A program made the translations under genes and the position numbers. A stretch of 64,000 nt of DNA from Bacteroidia bacterium (GTDB lineage Bacteria > Bacteroidota > Bacteroidia > CAILMK01 > JBBDIG01), in the NCBI GenBank assembly GCA_040880525.1, contig JBBDIG010000034.1:56769-120768 (forward strand), in the 5' to 3' direction. Below are positions 55,871 to 64,000 of this stretch, one piece after another; position 1 is the stretch's first letter, and each line of letters begins with the position of its first letter. Under the pieces are notes generated by a model. That model saw only the letters and a list, made by a program, of their open reading frames with translations, was not told where the DNA came from and searched no databases.

Positions 55871-57212
55871 AACTGCCATCATCGGAGGTGGGATCAGCGG
55901 CCTGGCAACGGCATATTTCCTGGAGCAAAACGGGGCAAAGGACATCATTCTGCTGGAAGCTGGAGCAGAAACCGGAGGTAAGCTGAAAACCCGGAAAACG
56001 CAGCATTACCTGATAGAAGAGGGTCCGGATGCCTATGTAGCAGCCAAACCCGTAATAGGGAAATTGATCGAAAAACTGGATCTGCAGCAGGAAGTGATTG
56101 CACCGCAACACAACACCTTTTTTATTTATTCAGGCAAAAAACTACAGGAGGTACCTGCCGGCCTTTCAGCTCTGGTTCCGGCAGATATTGGCGCTTTCCT
56201 GCGCACAGAACTCATCTCGTGGCAGGGAAAGATCCGCCTTGTTCTGGAGCGCCTGGTGCCTTCCGCAAAAGGCACCGAAGATGAATCGCTGGCCGCTTTT
56301 ATAGAAAGGCGGTTTGGCAGGGAAATGCTGCAAAAACTCGCAGGGCCGCTCTTTGCCGGCATCCACGCAGGCGGTGCAAACGAGTTGAGCCTGGAAGCAT
56401 CGTTCCCTCAATTCCGCAAAATGGAGAAAGAATTCGGAAGCATAACGAAGGCTGTGCTGACCAGGCGGAAACAAAATCCCACCCCGCCACCTATTTTTCA
56501 TAGCTTCAAAAATGGAATGCAAACGCTTCCTGACGCTATCAGGCAACACCTCAAGCAAACCTCAGTAATAATGGGAGCGAAAGTGAGGAGCATTGCATAT
56601 TTTCGTGATAAGTGGCATATACAAACAGAAAGCACCCAAATAGAAGCGGAGAAGGTGATCCTTGCTGTACCTGCATTTACGGCCTCAGAGATCCTGTCTC
56701 AACTGGATAAACCGCTCTCCGCAGCGCTGGGCAGCATTCGCCACTCATCAAGTACTATCATTACCTTCGGCTTCCGGCAGGAGCAAGTGCAGAATCCCCT
56801 GAAAGGCACTGGCTTCCTGGTTCCGGCACCAGAGCAGGAAAACATCTCGGCCGTAACCTTCAGCTCCGCAAAGTGGGCTGGCCGGGCAGCGCAGGCCCAC
56901 GTGCTCTTCCGCGCATTTCTGAACAAAAACAAAAAGTTCCGTAAAACTGATACAGAATCAATAATGGGATCTGTGCAAAAAGAATTATCCGGAATCCTGG
57001 GCATTGAAGGCGTCCCTGAATTGACTGACCTGCGCCATTGGGCCAACGGCCAGCCGGTATACGACATGGAACATTTGCAACGCGTTAATCATATCGAAAC
57101 GCTCCTTTTGCAACATCCCGGGATACACGTTACCGGAGCGTCCTACCGGGGTGCCGGAATTGCCGACTGCGTGCGGCAGGCTAAAGAGGTAGCCGAAAAG
57201 GTGAGCGCTTAG
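55863..57212 (+). CDS. hemY: HemY-type (copro/proto)porphyrinogen oxidase
   Basis: A 449-residue FAD enzyme. The dinucleotide-binding loop IIGGGISGLATAYFLEQ is at the N-terminus, followed by GGKLKTRKTQHYLIEEGPDAY. GIHAGGANELSLEASFPQF occupies the place of the Bacillus GIYAGD segment, and the C-terminal VTGASYRGAGIADCV is the FAD-closing motif. In Firmicutes the homologue oxidises coproporphyrinogen III. Translational overlap with hemH (8 bases) shows the two are one unit. Ends the hemEHY cluster. Confidence 0.92.
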   Translation: MAETAIIGGGISGLATAYFLEQNGAKDIILLEAGAETGGKLKTRKTQHYLIEEGPDAYVAAKPVIGKLIEKLDLQQEVIAPQHNTFFIYSGKKLQEVPAGLSALVPADIGAFLRTELISWQGKIRLVLERLVPSAKGTEDESLAAFIERRFGREMLQKLAGPLFAGIHAGGANELSLEASFPQFRKMEKEFGSITKAVLTRRKQNPTPPPIFHSFKNGMQTLPDAIRQHLKQTSVIMGAKVRSIAYFRDKWHIQTESTQIEAEKVILAVPAFTASEILSQLDKPLSAALGSIRHSSSTIITFGFRQEQVQNPLKGTGFLVPAPEQENISAVTFSSAKWAGRAAQAHVLFRAFLNKNKKFRKTDTESIMGSVQKELSGILGIEGVPELTDLRHWANGQPVYDMEHLQRVNHIETLLLQHPGIHVTGASYRGAGIADCVRQAKEVAEKVSA

Positions 57213-57319
57213 CGTTACTCGCAGAAACGACTATTTGCAATGGTTTCTTTATTTATAAATTCTTGAATACAACAGGATGAATCCTGAATTTTGAATGTAG
57301 CATTTAAATTTTTTCCCTT

Positions 57320-58990
57320 ATGAATGAGTGGATTTCAGATTTTGACAATCCCTTCTATGAGTTCGCTGCGATCCTAGTTTTGGCCGCAGTGCTGGGCATG
57401 ATCGGCAGATTGCTGAAGCAGCCCCTCATCGTAATGTTTATCGTGCTCGGCATTCTGGTAGGACCATCGGCCCTCGATATTGTGAAATCAGAGGAGAACA
57501 TTCACCTGCTGGCAGAAATAGGAATAGCCATTCTCCTGTTTATTGTGGGTTTAAAGCTGGATCTCCACATCATTAAATCCATCGGGAAGGTGGCGCTGAT
57601 TACAGGATTGGGCCAGGTTGTTTTCACCTCGTTGTTTGGTTATTTAATCGGCATTTCCCTCGGCTTCTCCTCTCTCCACAGCTTTTATATTGCAATCGCC
57701 TTAACCTTTTCCAGTACCATCATTATCGTTAAGCTCCTGTCCGATAAAAAGGAAATTGATTCGCTTCACGGACAGATTGCTATCGGTTTTCTTATCGTGC
57801 AGGATTTAGTTGTGATCCTGCTAATGATCGTCCTCACCGGTATGGGACAACAGGAAGAACTAACTCTTCTTGAAAGCGCAACGAAAACTATTCTTTCAGG
57901 AGCCTTCATGGTCGCACTTGTTTTTGTCTCTATGAAATGGATCCTTCCCCGGCTGACTTTCCGGCTTGCTAAGTCGCAGGAACTGCTCATCTTGTTTGCC
58001 ATAGCCTGGGCTGTGGGCCTCAATGCCCTGAGTGAATGGCTGGGCTTCAGCGGAGAGGTAGGTGCATTTTTAGCGGGCGTTACGCTCACTTCGTCTGAGT
58101 TCCGGGAAGTGATCAGCAATCGCCTCGTGAGCATCCGGGATTTTCTGTTGCTCTTCTTTTTTATTAATCTGGGGGTGAATATTGATTTGGGCATAATAGG
58201 AAGCCAGGTGCCTGCCGCCATCATTTTCTCTGTGTTTGTTCTTGCCGGAAATCCATTGATCGTGCTCATCATTATGGGCCTACTGGGTTACCGCAAGCGC
58301 ACCTCGTTTCTGGCCGGATTGACCGTTGCTCAGATCAGCGAGTTCTCGCTCATATTTGCCGGTTTAGGCTTTTCGCTCGGCCATTTAAACCAGGAAACCC
58401 TGGGGCTTATCACCTTAGTGGGAATGATAACGATTGGATTATCCACTTATCTTATTCTATACTCTCATCATATTTATGAATTCTTATCTCCGGCCCTGGA
58501 GTTATTTCAAAAGAAAAATACCCACAGGGAATCAGAAATGGATCAGGTGCCAGAACAATCCGTTGACGTGATAATAATGGGAAATGGAAGGTTTGGAAAT
58601 TCAATTTCTGAAATACTTGAACAGCACGAGAATATTAATTATTTGGCCATTGATTTTGATCCTCAGATCGTAAGGTCCTGGCGGTCAAAAGGCCGCAACA
58701 TTATGTATGGAGACCTGGAAGACCCCGAAATGCTGGAACACATTCCATTTCAAAAAGCAAAATGTATAATTAATACGCTGCCGGATACGGAGGTCTCACT
58801 GCATTTGGTAAAGGAATTAAAAAGGCGGCAATACGGAGGAGAACTCTATATTATTGCCCGCCATGAAAAAGACAAGGAAATAGTAAGCGAATACGGACCC
58901 GGCCATATACTTTTGCCACATCAGATGGTGGCCTCAACATTTTACCATTCCTATTTAAAAGACCTGCTCAATATTAAAAACGCAGAATAA
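57320..58990 (+). CDS. Cation:proton antiporter, KefB/KefC-like
   Basis: A 556-residue CPA2-family transporter. About twelve membrane helices cover residues 10-395, with hallmark stretches LLAEIGIAILLFIVGLKLDL, ALTFSSTIIIVKLLSD and GFSGEVGAFLAGVTL. A cytoplasmic RCK-N (TrkA-N) nucleotide-binding domain follows (about 412-550; IIMGNGRFGNSI, then AIDFDPQ). The RCK-C domain found in some relatives is missing. It would exchange K+ or Na+ for protons, gated by a nucleotide or by glutathione in Kef. Single gene. Confidence 0.9.
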   Translation: MNEWISDFDNPFYEFAAILVLAAVLGMIGRLLKQPLIVMFIVLGILVGPSALDIVKSEENIHLLAEIGIAILLFIVGLKLDLHIIKSIGKVALITGLGQVVFTSLFGYLIGISLGFSSLHSFYIAIALTFSSTIIIVKLLSDKKEIDSLHGQIAIGFLIVQDLVVILLMIVLTGMGQQEELTLLESATKTILSGAFMVALVFVSMKWILPRLTFRLAKSQELLILFAIAWAVGLNALSEWLGFSGEVGAFLAGVTLTSSEFREVISNRLVSIRDFLLLFFFINLGVNIDLGIIGSQVPAAIIFSVFVLAGNPLIVLIIMGLLGYRKRTSFLAGLTVAQISEFSLIFAGLGFSLGHLNQETLGLITLVGMITIGLSTYLILYSHHIYEFLSPALELFQKKNTHRESEMDQVPEQSVDVIIMGNGRFGNSISEILEQHENINYLAIDFDPQIVRSWRSKGRNIMYGDLEDPEMLEHIPFQKAKCIINTLPDTEVSLHLVKELKRRQYGGELYIIARHEKDKEIVSEYGPGHILLPHQMVASTFYHSYLKDLLNIKNAE

Positions 58991-59023
58991 AAACATTTGC
59001 TTCGCGATCTTCATTGCGGGCCT

Positions 59024-59782
59024 TTAGCCAGTTTCTTCAGGCGGATGAACAATGTTTTTATGCCTTTGCCGCCTGTATATGGTTATTAAATTAAAAATAA
59101 GAATACACAGGGCTACCCAAAAAAGGCCCGCAAGAAATCCTGCCGCAACATCAGAAGGGAAATGAACGCCAAGATAAACGCGGCTCAGACCCACCAGGAA
59201 AATCAAAATCACCAAAGAGGCCGAAAGCAAGTACCTGGACCAGGAGTGGGTAAGGTTAGTAAACGCAATGTAAATAAGAAAGCCATAAAATGACATGGCG
59301 CTCATGGCATGACCACTCGGATAGCTGAGTGAAAACACTTCTACCAGATGATCGCCTGCCGGGCGGGGCCGGTCAATCCATTCCTTTAGAATAATGTTGA
59401 CCAGACCTGCCAAAAGCAGCACAACGAATACCTGGATCGTATAGCGCCAGTGGGCATGAACGAAGTAGAGGTAACTGCCCAGGCCGGCCATTATCAACAG
59501 ATAGCCGAGGGGTCCGCCCAGCCAGGTAATGATGGTCATAAAGAGGGTCAGGCCATCGGACCGAAAGCTCCATACATATTCGAAAATGGCCTCATCCACA
59601 GGTTGCAGGGTATCGTCAAAAAGTTCTTCCGTGAGTTCCACAAAGCCGTTTAGCGTAAGCATGCCGAGAATAATGGCAATGGCCGACCAGAGAATAAGAC
59701 TGAAATTCTCATGCTTCGGATCAATCAGCTTCTTTAGCAATTCCTGTAAAGAACGAAGCAGGTTTCTATCTGAGTTCGCCAA
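59024..59782 (-). CDS. PAP2-family phosphatase
   Basis: A 252-residue inner-membrane protein with six hydrophobic helices. All three motifs of the PAP2 acid phosphatase family are present in order: KEWIDRPRP, PSGHAMS and SRVYLGVHFPSD. Members dephosphorylate undecaprenyl pyrophosphate, phosphatidate or related lipids; which one is not evident. It converges on the antiporter gene across 33 bases. Confidence 0.92.
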   Translation of the reverse strand: MANSDRNLLRSLQELLKKLIDPKHENFSLILWSAIAIILGMLTLNGFVELTEELFDDTLQPVDEAIFEYVWSFRSDGLTLFMTIITWLGGPLGYLLIMAGLGSYLYFVHAHWRYTIQVFVVLLLAGLVNIILKEWIDRPRPAGDHLVEVFSLSYPSGHAMSAMSFYGFLIYIAFTNLTHSWSRYLLSASLVILIFLVGLSRVYLGVHFPSDVAAGFLAGLFWVALCILIFNLITIYRRQRHKNIVHPPEETG

Positions 59783-60090
59783 TGCGTTTTATCGTTTGGT
59801 GGAAAAAGTTAACGGACAAAGCAAAAGATAGTTGAAAGGGGAAATAATGGGTTTGTACCGCGCGGTTTAATTTCCGGAAATCCTCGCTTCCTTATGGTTT
59901 ATGGGAATGATATGGGAAAACGCTAATGAATAATCCGGGGAAAATGCGAAAAGCGTAAAACCTCCAGTGTTTTGTTAAAAATGACTTTCAGATATTCTCC
60001 TTCAAAGCGCTTTCGTATTTAATTATTTAAATAAAAATAACAACGGCAAACCAGCGGGATACTATCTGGTCCCGTACCCGTTTCTTGCCA
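59783..60090. other. Gene-free interval after the ABC ATPase
   Basis: About 310 bases between two minus-strand genes. It contains the perfect 10-base palindrome ACCGCGCGGT (59857-59866) but no recognisable gene. In particular, no permease follows the ABC ATPase. Confidence 0.5.
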
Positions 60091-60777
60091 TCAAAGGCTT
60101 TCCACCGGTTCATCCGAGACCACGCCTCCGCCTTTGAGTTTAATAATGCGGTGCGTCCTTCGCGCCAGTTCAAAATCATGGGTTACCAGCACCAGGGTAG
60201 TTCCGGATTCCTGGTTGAGTTGAAAGATCAGATCCTGTATACGGCCGCCAGTTTCATCATCAAGATTGCCGGTGGGCTCGTCAGCAAAAAGGATGATGGG
60301 CCGGTTGGAGAAAGCACGGGCTATGGAGACGCGCTGCTGCTCCCCGCCCGAAAGCTGTGAAGGATAATGGCGGAGCCGCTCTCCCAGGCCAACACGCTCC
60401 AGCAATTCCCGTGAAAAGGCAGCGGAGTTTCTTTTCCCCTGCAACTCCATCGGCACCATCACGTTTTCCAATGCCGTGAGTGTAGGGATCAATTGAAAGC
60501 TCTGGAATATAAAACCCACATATTTATTGCGCACAGCAGCCCGCTCATCCTCGTTCATGTCGTTCAGGAGCAACCCGTTAAGCTCTACTGTGCCCGTGGT
60601 GATCCGGTCCAGGCCGGCACACAGGCCGAGGAGGGTTGTTTTACCGCTGCCTGAAGGTCCCACGATAGAGATGCTGTCTCCGCTGCCCAGCGTGAAACTA
60701 ACGTCATGCAATACATTCATTGTCCGGTTGCCACTGTGGTAGGTTTTCCCCAGATCCTCTATTTTCAATATATCCAT
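60091..60777 (-). CDS. ABC transporter ATPase, LolD/YbbA-like
   Basis: A 228-residue MacB/LolD-type ATPase. Walker A GPSGSGKT at residues 40-47, Q-loop [21 protein letters not shown], signature [10 protein letters not shown], Walker [14 protein letters not shown] and switch His in LVTHD. It is divergent from a tesA-like esterase, the same arrangement as ybbA-tesA in E. coli, where the cognate permease gene ybbP follows ybbA. Here the next gene downstream on the strand encodes a PAP2 phosphatase, so the permease is elsewhere or absent. Confidence 0.92.
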   Translation of the reverse strand: MDILKIEDLGKTYHSGNRTMNVLHDVSFTLGSGDSISIVGPSGSGKTTLLGLCAGLDRITTGTVELNGLLLNDMNEDERAAVRNKYVGFIFQSFQLIPTLTALENVMVPMELQGKRNSAAFSRELLERVGLGERLRHYPSQLSGGEQQRVSIARAFSNRPIILFADEPTGNLDDETGGRIQDLIFQLNQESGTTLVLVTHDFELARRTHRIIKLKGGGVVSDEPVESL

Positions 60778-60869
60778 TCCTGATCCTGATCAGTTTATTT
60801 TGCAAACTTCAATGTTCAAACTCAATAATGCCTCCCTTGTTGGAATCTTAATTGAATTATAAATTAATT

Positions 60870-61604
60870 ATGAATATTAACCGGTCATCCATTTTTCATT
60901 CCCGCCTTCCCTCCAGGTTGTGGGTTGCCCTTCTCAGCACTTTACTGCTTTTCGCCTGCTCCGGTTCTTCGCCTGAGAACCAGGAAAAAAACCCTGCCGC
61001 AGAGCGTAGCCCTGCAGAATCCACCCCTGAAACGCAAACCAGCACTATTCTCTTTTTTGGCAATAGCCTCACTGCTGGCTATGGACTGGAAGAGGAAGAG
61101 GCCTTCCCGGCATTGATCCAGGAAAAACTGGATTCAGCGGGCCTGGAATTCCGGGTGGTGAATGCAGGGGTGAGCGGGGAAACCTCGTCAGGCGGCAGGG
61201 AGCGCATAGACTGGGCGCTGCGGCAACACATAGATATTTTTGTTCTTGAACTTGGTGCCAATGATGGCCTGCGCGGAATTGATCCACAAGAGACAAAAAA
61301 GAACCTCCAGGTGATCATTGATAAAGTGCGGGCGGCCAATCCGGAAACGGAGATTATCCTGGCAGGAATGCAGATACCCCCAAGCATGGGCGCAGATTAT
61401 ACCGGAAGGTTTAAGGCAATTTTTTCGGAATTGGCTGAGGAAAACGAGCTGTACTTCGTGCCCTTTCTGCTGGAGGGCGTTGCAGGAAACCCAGCGCTGA
61501 ACCTGGGAGATGGAATCCATCCAACAGCAGAAGGCCAGAAGATCCTGGCTCAAAATGTCTGGAATATATTAGAGAAAATTGTAATGGCGCAACCGGCCCG
61601 GTAA
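60870..61604 (+). CDS. TesA-like SGNH esterase lipoprotein
   Basis: A 244-residue GDSL/SGNH hydrolase. Lipobox cysteine C30 (LLFAC), block I FFGNSLTAG with S66, block II glycine G103, block III N131 in GANDG, and block V D214-H217 in GDGIHP complete the catalytic set. Related E. coli TesA is a periplasmic thioesterase/lysophospholipase; this one appears lipid-anchored. The ATG at 60870 is used in preference to a TTG at 60852. Divergent from the YbbA/LolD-type ATPase. Confidence 0.9.
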   Translation: MNINRSSIFHSRLPSRLWVALLSTLLLFACSGSSPENQEKNPAAERSPAESTPETQTSTILFFGNSLTAGYGLEEEEAFPALIQEKLDSAGLEFRVVNAGVSGETSSGGRERIDWALRQHIDIFVLELGANDGLRGIDPQETKKNLQVIIDKVRAANPETEIILAGMQIPPSMGADYTGRFKAIFSELAEENELYFVPFLLEGVAGNPALNLGDGIHPTAEGQKILAQNVWNILEKIVMAQPAR

Positions 61605-61980
61605 GTGTCGTCTCCTCTTTTATAATTTACATTAATATTCCAGAGTCATCAGAAATTTACTTGAAAGCACAAACCGAAAGCTGTCGTAAAACAAATTCAA
61701 AAATCCGTCACGCCTGAACCGTAAAAAGAATTTGTAAATGCTCTGCGCGCCCGGTGCATATCTTTACACTCTTTACGGTTAAAAATCTTGTGGGTTCAGT
61801 CTGTCGCATTTTGTCATTCCTGCAAAGGCAGGAATCTCCTGTCCTGCAGTGTGTTGGCCCCCATATCTATTGCTATATAGTGGCTGATAGGCTGAAGTTA
61901 TGTTGTAATAAGAAAGGGCTTGAATGCGTCATCACGGGAGAAAAATCGAAATAAGTTAAGGAAGAAATGAACTTTTCTGC
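61605..61980. other. Gene-free interval with palindromic hairpin
   Basis: About 375 bases with one clear feature, the perfect hairpin ATTCCTGC-AAAG-GCAGGAAT at 61816-61835. A 66-codon open frame (61754-61954) runs through it and is not a credible gene. The hairpin resembles short dispersed palindromes. Confidence 0.5.
61816..61835. repeat. Short perfect palindromic hairpin
   Basis: ATTCCTGC and GCAGGAAT form an 8-bp stem with an AAAG loop. The sequence reads like the ATTCCTGC/GCAGGAAT palindromes scattered through many bacterial genomes as REP-type elements. Confidence 0.5.
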
Positions 61981-62460
61981 TCATTTAAATAAATTATACA
62001 ATTCCATTTCATCGCCAGGTTTATTTAAAGAAAAATGGGATTCAATTTTTGATTGTCTGACTGAAATAATAGTAACGTTGGCAATATCCAGATCAAGCTT
62101 CTCAAATTTAGCTTGTTCATCAAAATAGATATTGCTTTGATCAAGCCAGCTTTGATAGCGATATTGAGGATCATCTATGATTAAGGTGATTTTATCTTTA
62201 TTGTCAGTGAGCGATGAACTATTAGAAATTGCTTGGATAGAATAGGCTATTGTGCCTGGGCAACCGAAGCGGGGAATAAAAATATAAACGTGGTGCTCTT
62301 CTGCAGGTATCTTGGGGATTCCAATTTCTTCACAATAGGTATTTAGCAACGTAGTTTTTGTGTAGGTTTGAGGCTTTTGAGTACATTGTAAAAGTATAAA
62401 ACTACCAATAAAGACGATGACCCTAAAACTGAAGATATTAGAAATGCGAATTAAATTCAT
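61981..62460 (-). CDS. Small lipoprotein of unknown function
   Basis: A 159-residue lipoprotein (C26 in FILLQC), AT-rich. A segment HVYIFIPRFGCPGTIAYSIQ, with a lone cysteine, recalls a thioredoxin-like strand-loop-helix, but only one Cys is present, so no redox role is claimed. It follows the larger lipoprotein gene by 20 bases on the same strand, and the pair are likely one operon. Confidence 0.7.
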   Translation of the reverse strand: MNLIRISNIFSFRVIVFIGSFILLQCTQKPQTYTKTTLLNTYCEEIGIPKIPAEEHHVYIFIPRFGCPGTIAYSIQAISNSSSLTDNKDKITLIIDDPQYRYQSWLDQSNIYFDEQAKFEKLDLDIANVTIISVRQSKIESHFSLNKPGDEMELYNLFK

Positions 62461-62480
62461 CGTAAATATTATTTTTTAAG

Positions 62481-63602
62481 TTAATAATTAATTGTCAATA
62501 AATCACATTGGAATAAATTGGGATCATTAACGAGCCTCCTAATAATCAGCCCTTCTTTAGTAATGCCGGCAATATATGGGTAGTACCTAACATTATCCAT
62601 CAATGTTTCTTTAACACGCTTTAGGTTGCCATCCAGCGTAATTATAGACCAGGGTTTGTCGTACATGTCATTGAGGGTTCCGTCATCATTAGCATATTTA
62701 GCACCGTGAAAAACCACTCTATAGAAATAATTCTTGTGTTTATCGTAATATATTCTGTAATACCTGCCTTCCTGAATGTTATATTTCCTGGCAAAAGCAT
62801 AGTCCCGCAATTTTTCTCTGGGATAGGGTGTAAATTCCTTAAGATAGTTACTTGAAGCAGGAATGTTCATACCCCTTGAGCCTTTCACTTCCATTTGAAT
62901 ATCATCACAACTTCCAAAAGAATAATATATCGTATCTCCCATAATGATTTGACTAATGTATGGATTGGGAAAATGGTTATCCTCCTGATACATTTGAGGG
63001 AAAGTTCCTCCTTCAACCTTTCCACGAAGTTGATAGTCATCGGACAAAGGAACTCGAAGTTGATGCGGGGCTGAATAAAAATTTTTAATATGTTCAGACG
63101 AATTGGGATTTCTAACGTATTGGCCGACAAATGCATATAAAATATTATTGTGAAGGCTAAAAGGCTCAGAGGTGGAAAAGGATTTACCTTGATTATTTTC
63201 TATTAAAATTTCATGATGGGCAATCGTATCACCAAGCATATCCAGAATAATCAAGAAATTACTACCCTGCCAGGTTTTTAAGATGACAACAGAATCCTTG
63301 CCCTTTATAAAATATGAGATATGGCTTATATTGTCAACCGCTATGCTAATTATTGAATCAGAGTGCTCAATGTTAAGAATGTTGATGCTGAGGGGATATT
63401 GATTAAGCCAAGTCAGAAATTTATTATCGTCATCAATGTGGTAATTTAACTTTATATGATGTTCTGGGAGTGTAGTATTTATGATATTTTCCTGCACAAT
63501 GTTATATCCCAATTGGCCGGATTTGGATTTTGGAAAAAAGCGACAATTCTGCAAAATACAAGCAAAAATTACAAGGAGGATAAGTTTAAACCAATTATTC
63601 AT
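62481..63602 (-). CDS. DUF4221-like lipoprotein
   Basis: A 373-residue lipoprotein (C20 in ACILQNC). The body alternates short beta strands with polar turns (ISIAVDNISHISYFIKG, HNNILYAFVGQYV, FFYRVVFHG), consistent with a beta-propeller, and resembles the DUF4221 group of Bacteroidota. No catalytic motif is seen. It heads a two-gene AT-rich unit with the small lipoprotein downstream. Function unknown. Confidence 0.65.
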   Translation of the reverse strand: MNNWFKLILLVIFACILQNCRFFPKSKSGQLGYNIVQENIINTTLPEHHIKLNYHIDDDNKFLTWLNQYPLSINILNIEHSDSIISIAVDNISHISYFIKGKDSVVILKTWQGSNFLIILDMLGDTIAHHEILIENNQGKSFSTSEPFSLHNNILYAFVGQYVRNPNSSEHIKNFYSAPHQLRVPLSDDYQLRGKVEGGTFPQMYQEDNHFPNPYISQIIMGDTIYYSFGSCDDIQMEVKGSRGMNIPASSNYLKEFTPYPREKLRDYAFARKYNIQEGRYYRIYYDKHKNYFYRVVFHGAKYANDDGTLNDMYDKPWSIITLDGNLKRVKETLMDNVRYYPYIAGITKEGLIIRRLVNDPNLFQCDLLTINY

Positions 63603-63607
63603 GATCT

Positions 63608-63724
63608 TTAAAAATTTATACAGGTCGTTGTAATATCGCCAGCACTACTCCAAAGATAATCTTCCGGTTGGGGAACTATCCCTGCTTCCACCGGATTATT
63701 ATGAAGATCGGCAAAACTTACAAA
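63608..63724 (-). pseudogene. C-terminal remnant of a REP-associated tyrosine transposase
   Basis: Translating the minus strand gives LHNNPVEAGIVPQPEDYLWSS followed by 12 residues and a TAA at 63608-63610. HNNPVxAG...P.xYxWSS is the well-known C-terminus of RAYT/IS200-like (COG1943) transposases. Upstream of FVSFAD an in-frame stop breaks the reading, and no catalytic domain remains. Only about 38 codons survive. REP-like palindromes lie just beyond it at 63772-63889. Confidence 0.7.
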
Positions 63725-63771
63725 TTAAGGCTAGGTTTGATCTCGAAATTCCTGGTCTTTACCGGCATTCC

Positions 63772-63889
63772 CACAAGCGGACGCTTGCGGGAGAGTGAGT
63801 CCGGTTAATGCCGCAGCTAATTTCGCAATAACAGAAAATATCCCCCATCTATCGCAAGCGTCCGCTTGTGATTTTCAAGCTTGAAAATC
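63772..63889. repeat. REP-like inverted repeats and palindrome
   Basis: CACAAGCGGACGCTTGCG at 63772-63789 is exactly repeated in inverse orientation as CGCAAGCGTCCGCTTGTG at 63853-63870. Each copy is itself nearly palindromic (CAAGCG-GA-CGCTTG). Directly adjoining is the perfect 20-base palindrome GATTTTCAAGCTTGAAAATC at 63870-63889. Such structures are the usual substrates of RAYT transposases, a remnant of which lies beside them. Confidence 0.7.
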
Positions 63890-64000
63890 ATCGCAAAAGC
63901 TCAATTTCCAGGAATCCTTCAGTGCCAGAATAATCGCCCGCATTGCCCTGTCTCGTCCTGAAAAAAGTTTACAGGTGAAGTGTTAGTCCTGGAATAGGTT

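Noticed and set aside
61754..61954. 66-codon plus-strand open frame
   Set aside because: It runs through a palindromic hairpin and has no family resemblance.

Overview
The window looks like a chromosomal stretch of a Bacteroidota bacterium (gliding Cytophagales/Chitinophagales-like; the exact order cannot be read from the sequence). Evidence: a GldD gliding lipoprotein, two proteins ending in type IX secretion (T9SS) sorting tails, Bacteroidota-specific families (DUF2480, DUF4374, GH3-type, DUF4221-like), a CarboxypepD_reg-TonB receptor, AT-rich intergenic DNA and TAnnTTTG-type promoter boxes. No rRNA, tRNA, CRISPR array or complete insertion sequence was recognised.

Layout. 1-9.0 kb (minus strand): a compact chemosensory operon in the order MCP, CheW, CheY-like regulator, CheA, CheC, PAS histidine kinase. 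Its receptor is a 1523-residue protein with no membrane segment that consists almost entirely of 11 tandem 92-residue HAMP-type units (the poly-HAMP architecture of fungal Nik1 kinases) in front of an MCP signalling hairpin. 9.5-14.1 kb: a TPR membrane protein, an M1 peptidase and a three-gene ATGA-coupled unit (DUF2089 zinc-ribbon protein, membrane protein, T9SS-exported hydrolase). 14.4-19.3 kb: an iron/siderophore-type uptake operon (TonB receptor, DUF4374 lipoprotein, PepSY membrane protein). 19.3-26 kb: hydrolase, GldD, GH3-family protein, an orphan lipoprotein resembling the SecD P1 head, a nuclease/phosphatase lipoprotein and a carotenoid-biosynthesis-type membrane protein.

26-33 kb: housekeeping genes (ndk, PpiD/SurA-type isomerase with a coiled-coil partner, DUF2480, a DUF721/DciA-like protein, DJ-1/PfpI protein, purA). 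33.6-38 kb: a complete pstSCAB-phoU phosphate uptake operon. 38-44.7 kb: DPP III-like peptidase, AlgH, a GT-C-like membrane protein, YifB/ComM and 3-methyladenine glycosylase. 44.8-46.5 kb is an AT-rich accessory islet with an unknown gene, a dispersed repeat and a frameshifted HNH endonuclease remnant. It is followed by a 1083-residue T9SS-exported repeat protein.

50-61.6 kb: VOC protein, FMN reductase, TRIC-type membrane protein, CbpM/CbpA chaperone pair, then hemE-hemH-hemY. The order of these haem genes and the active-site signature of HemH are those of Gram-positive, coproporphyrin-dependent haem synthesis. An antiporter, a PAP2 phosphatase and a divergent lolD/ybbA-like ABC ATPase and tesA-like esterase pair follow. 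61.6-64 kb is AT-rich: two lipoproteins of unknown role, a C-terminal remnant of a REP-associated tyrosine transposase and REP-like palindromes.

The most interesting items are the soluble poly-HAMP chemoreceptor system, the Gram-positive-type haem operon, the orphan SecD-P1 lipoprotein, and the small decayed mobile elements (HNH remnant with flanking repeats, transposase remnant with palindromes).
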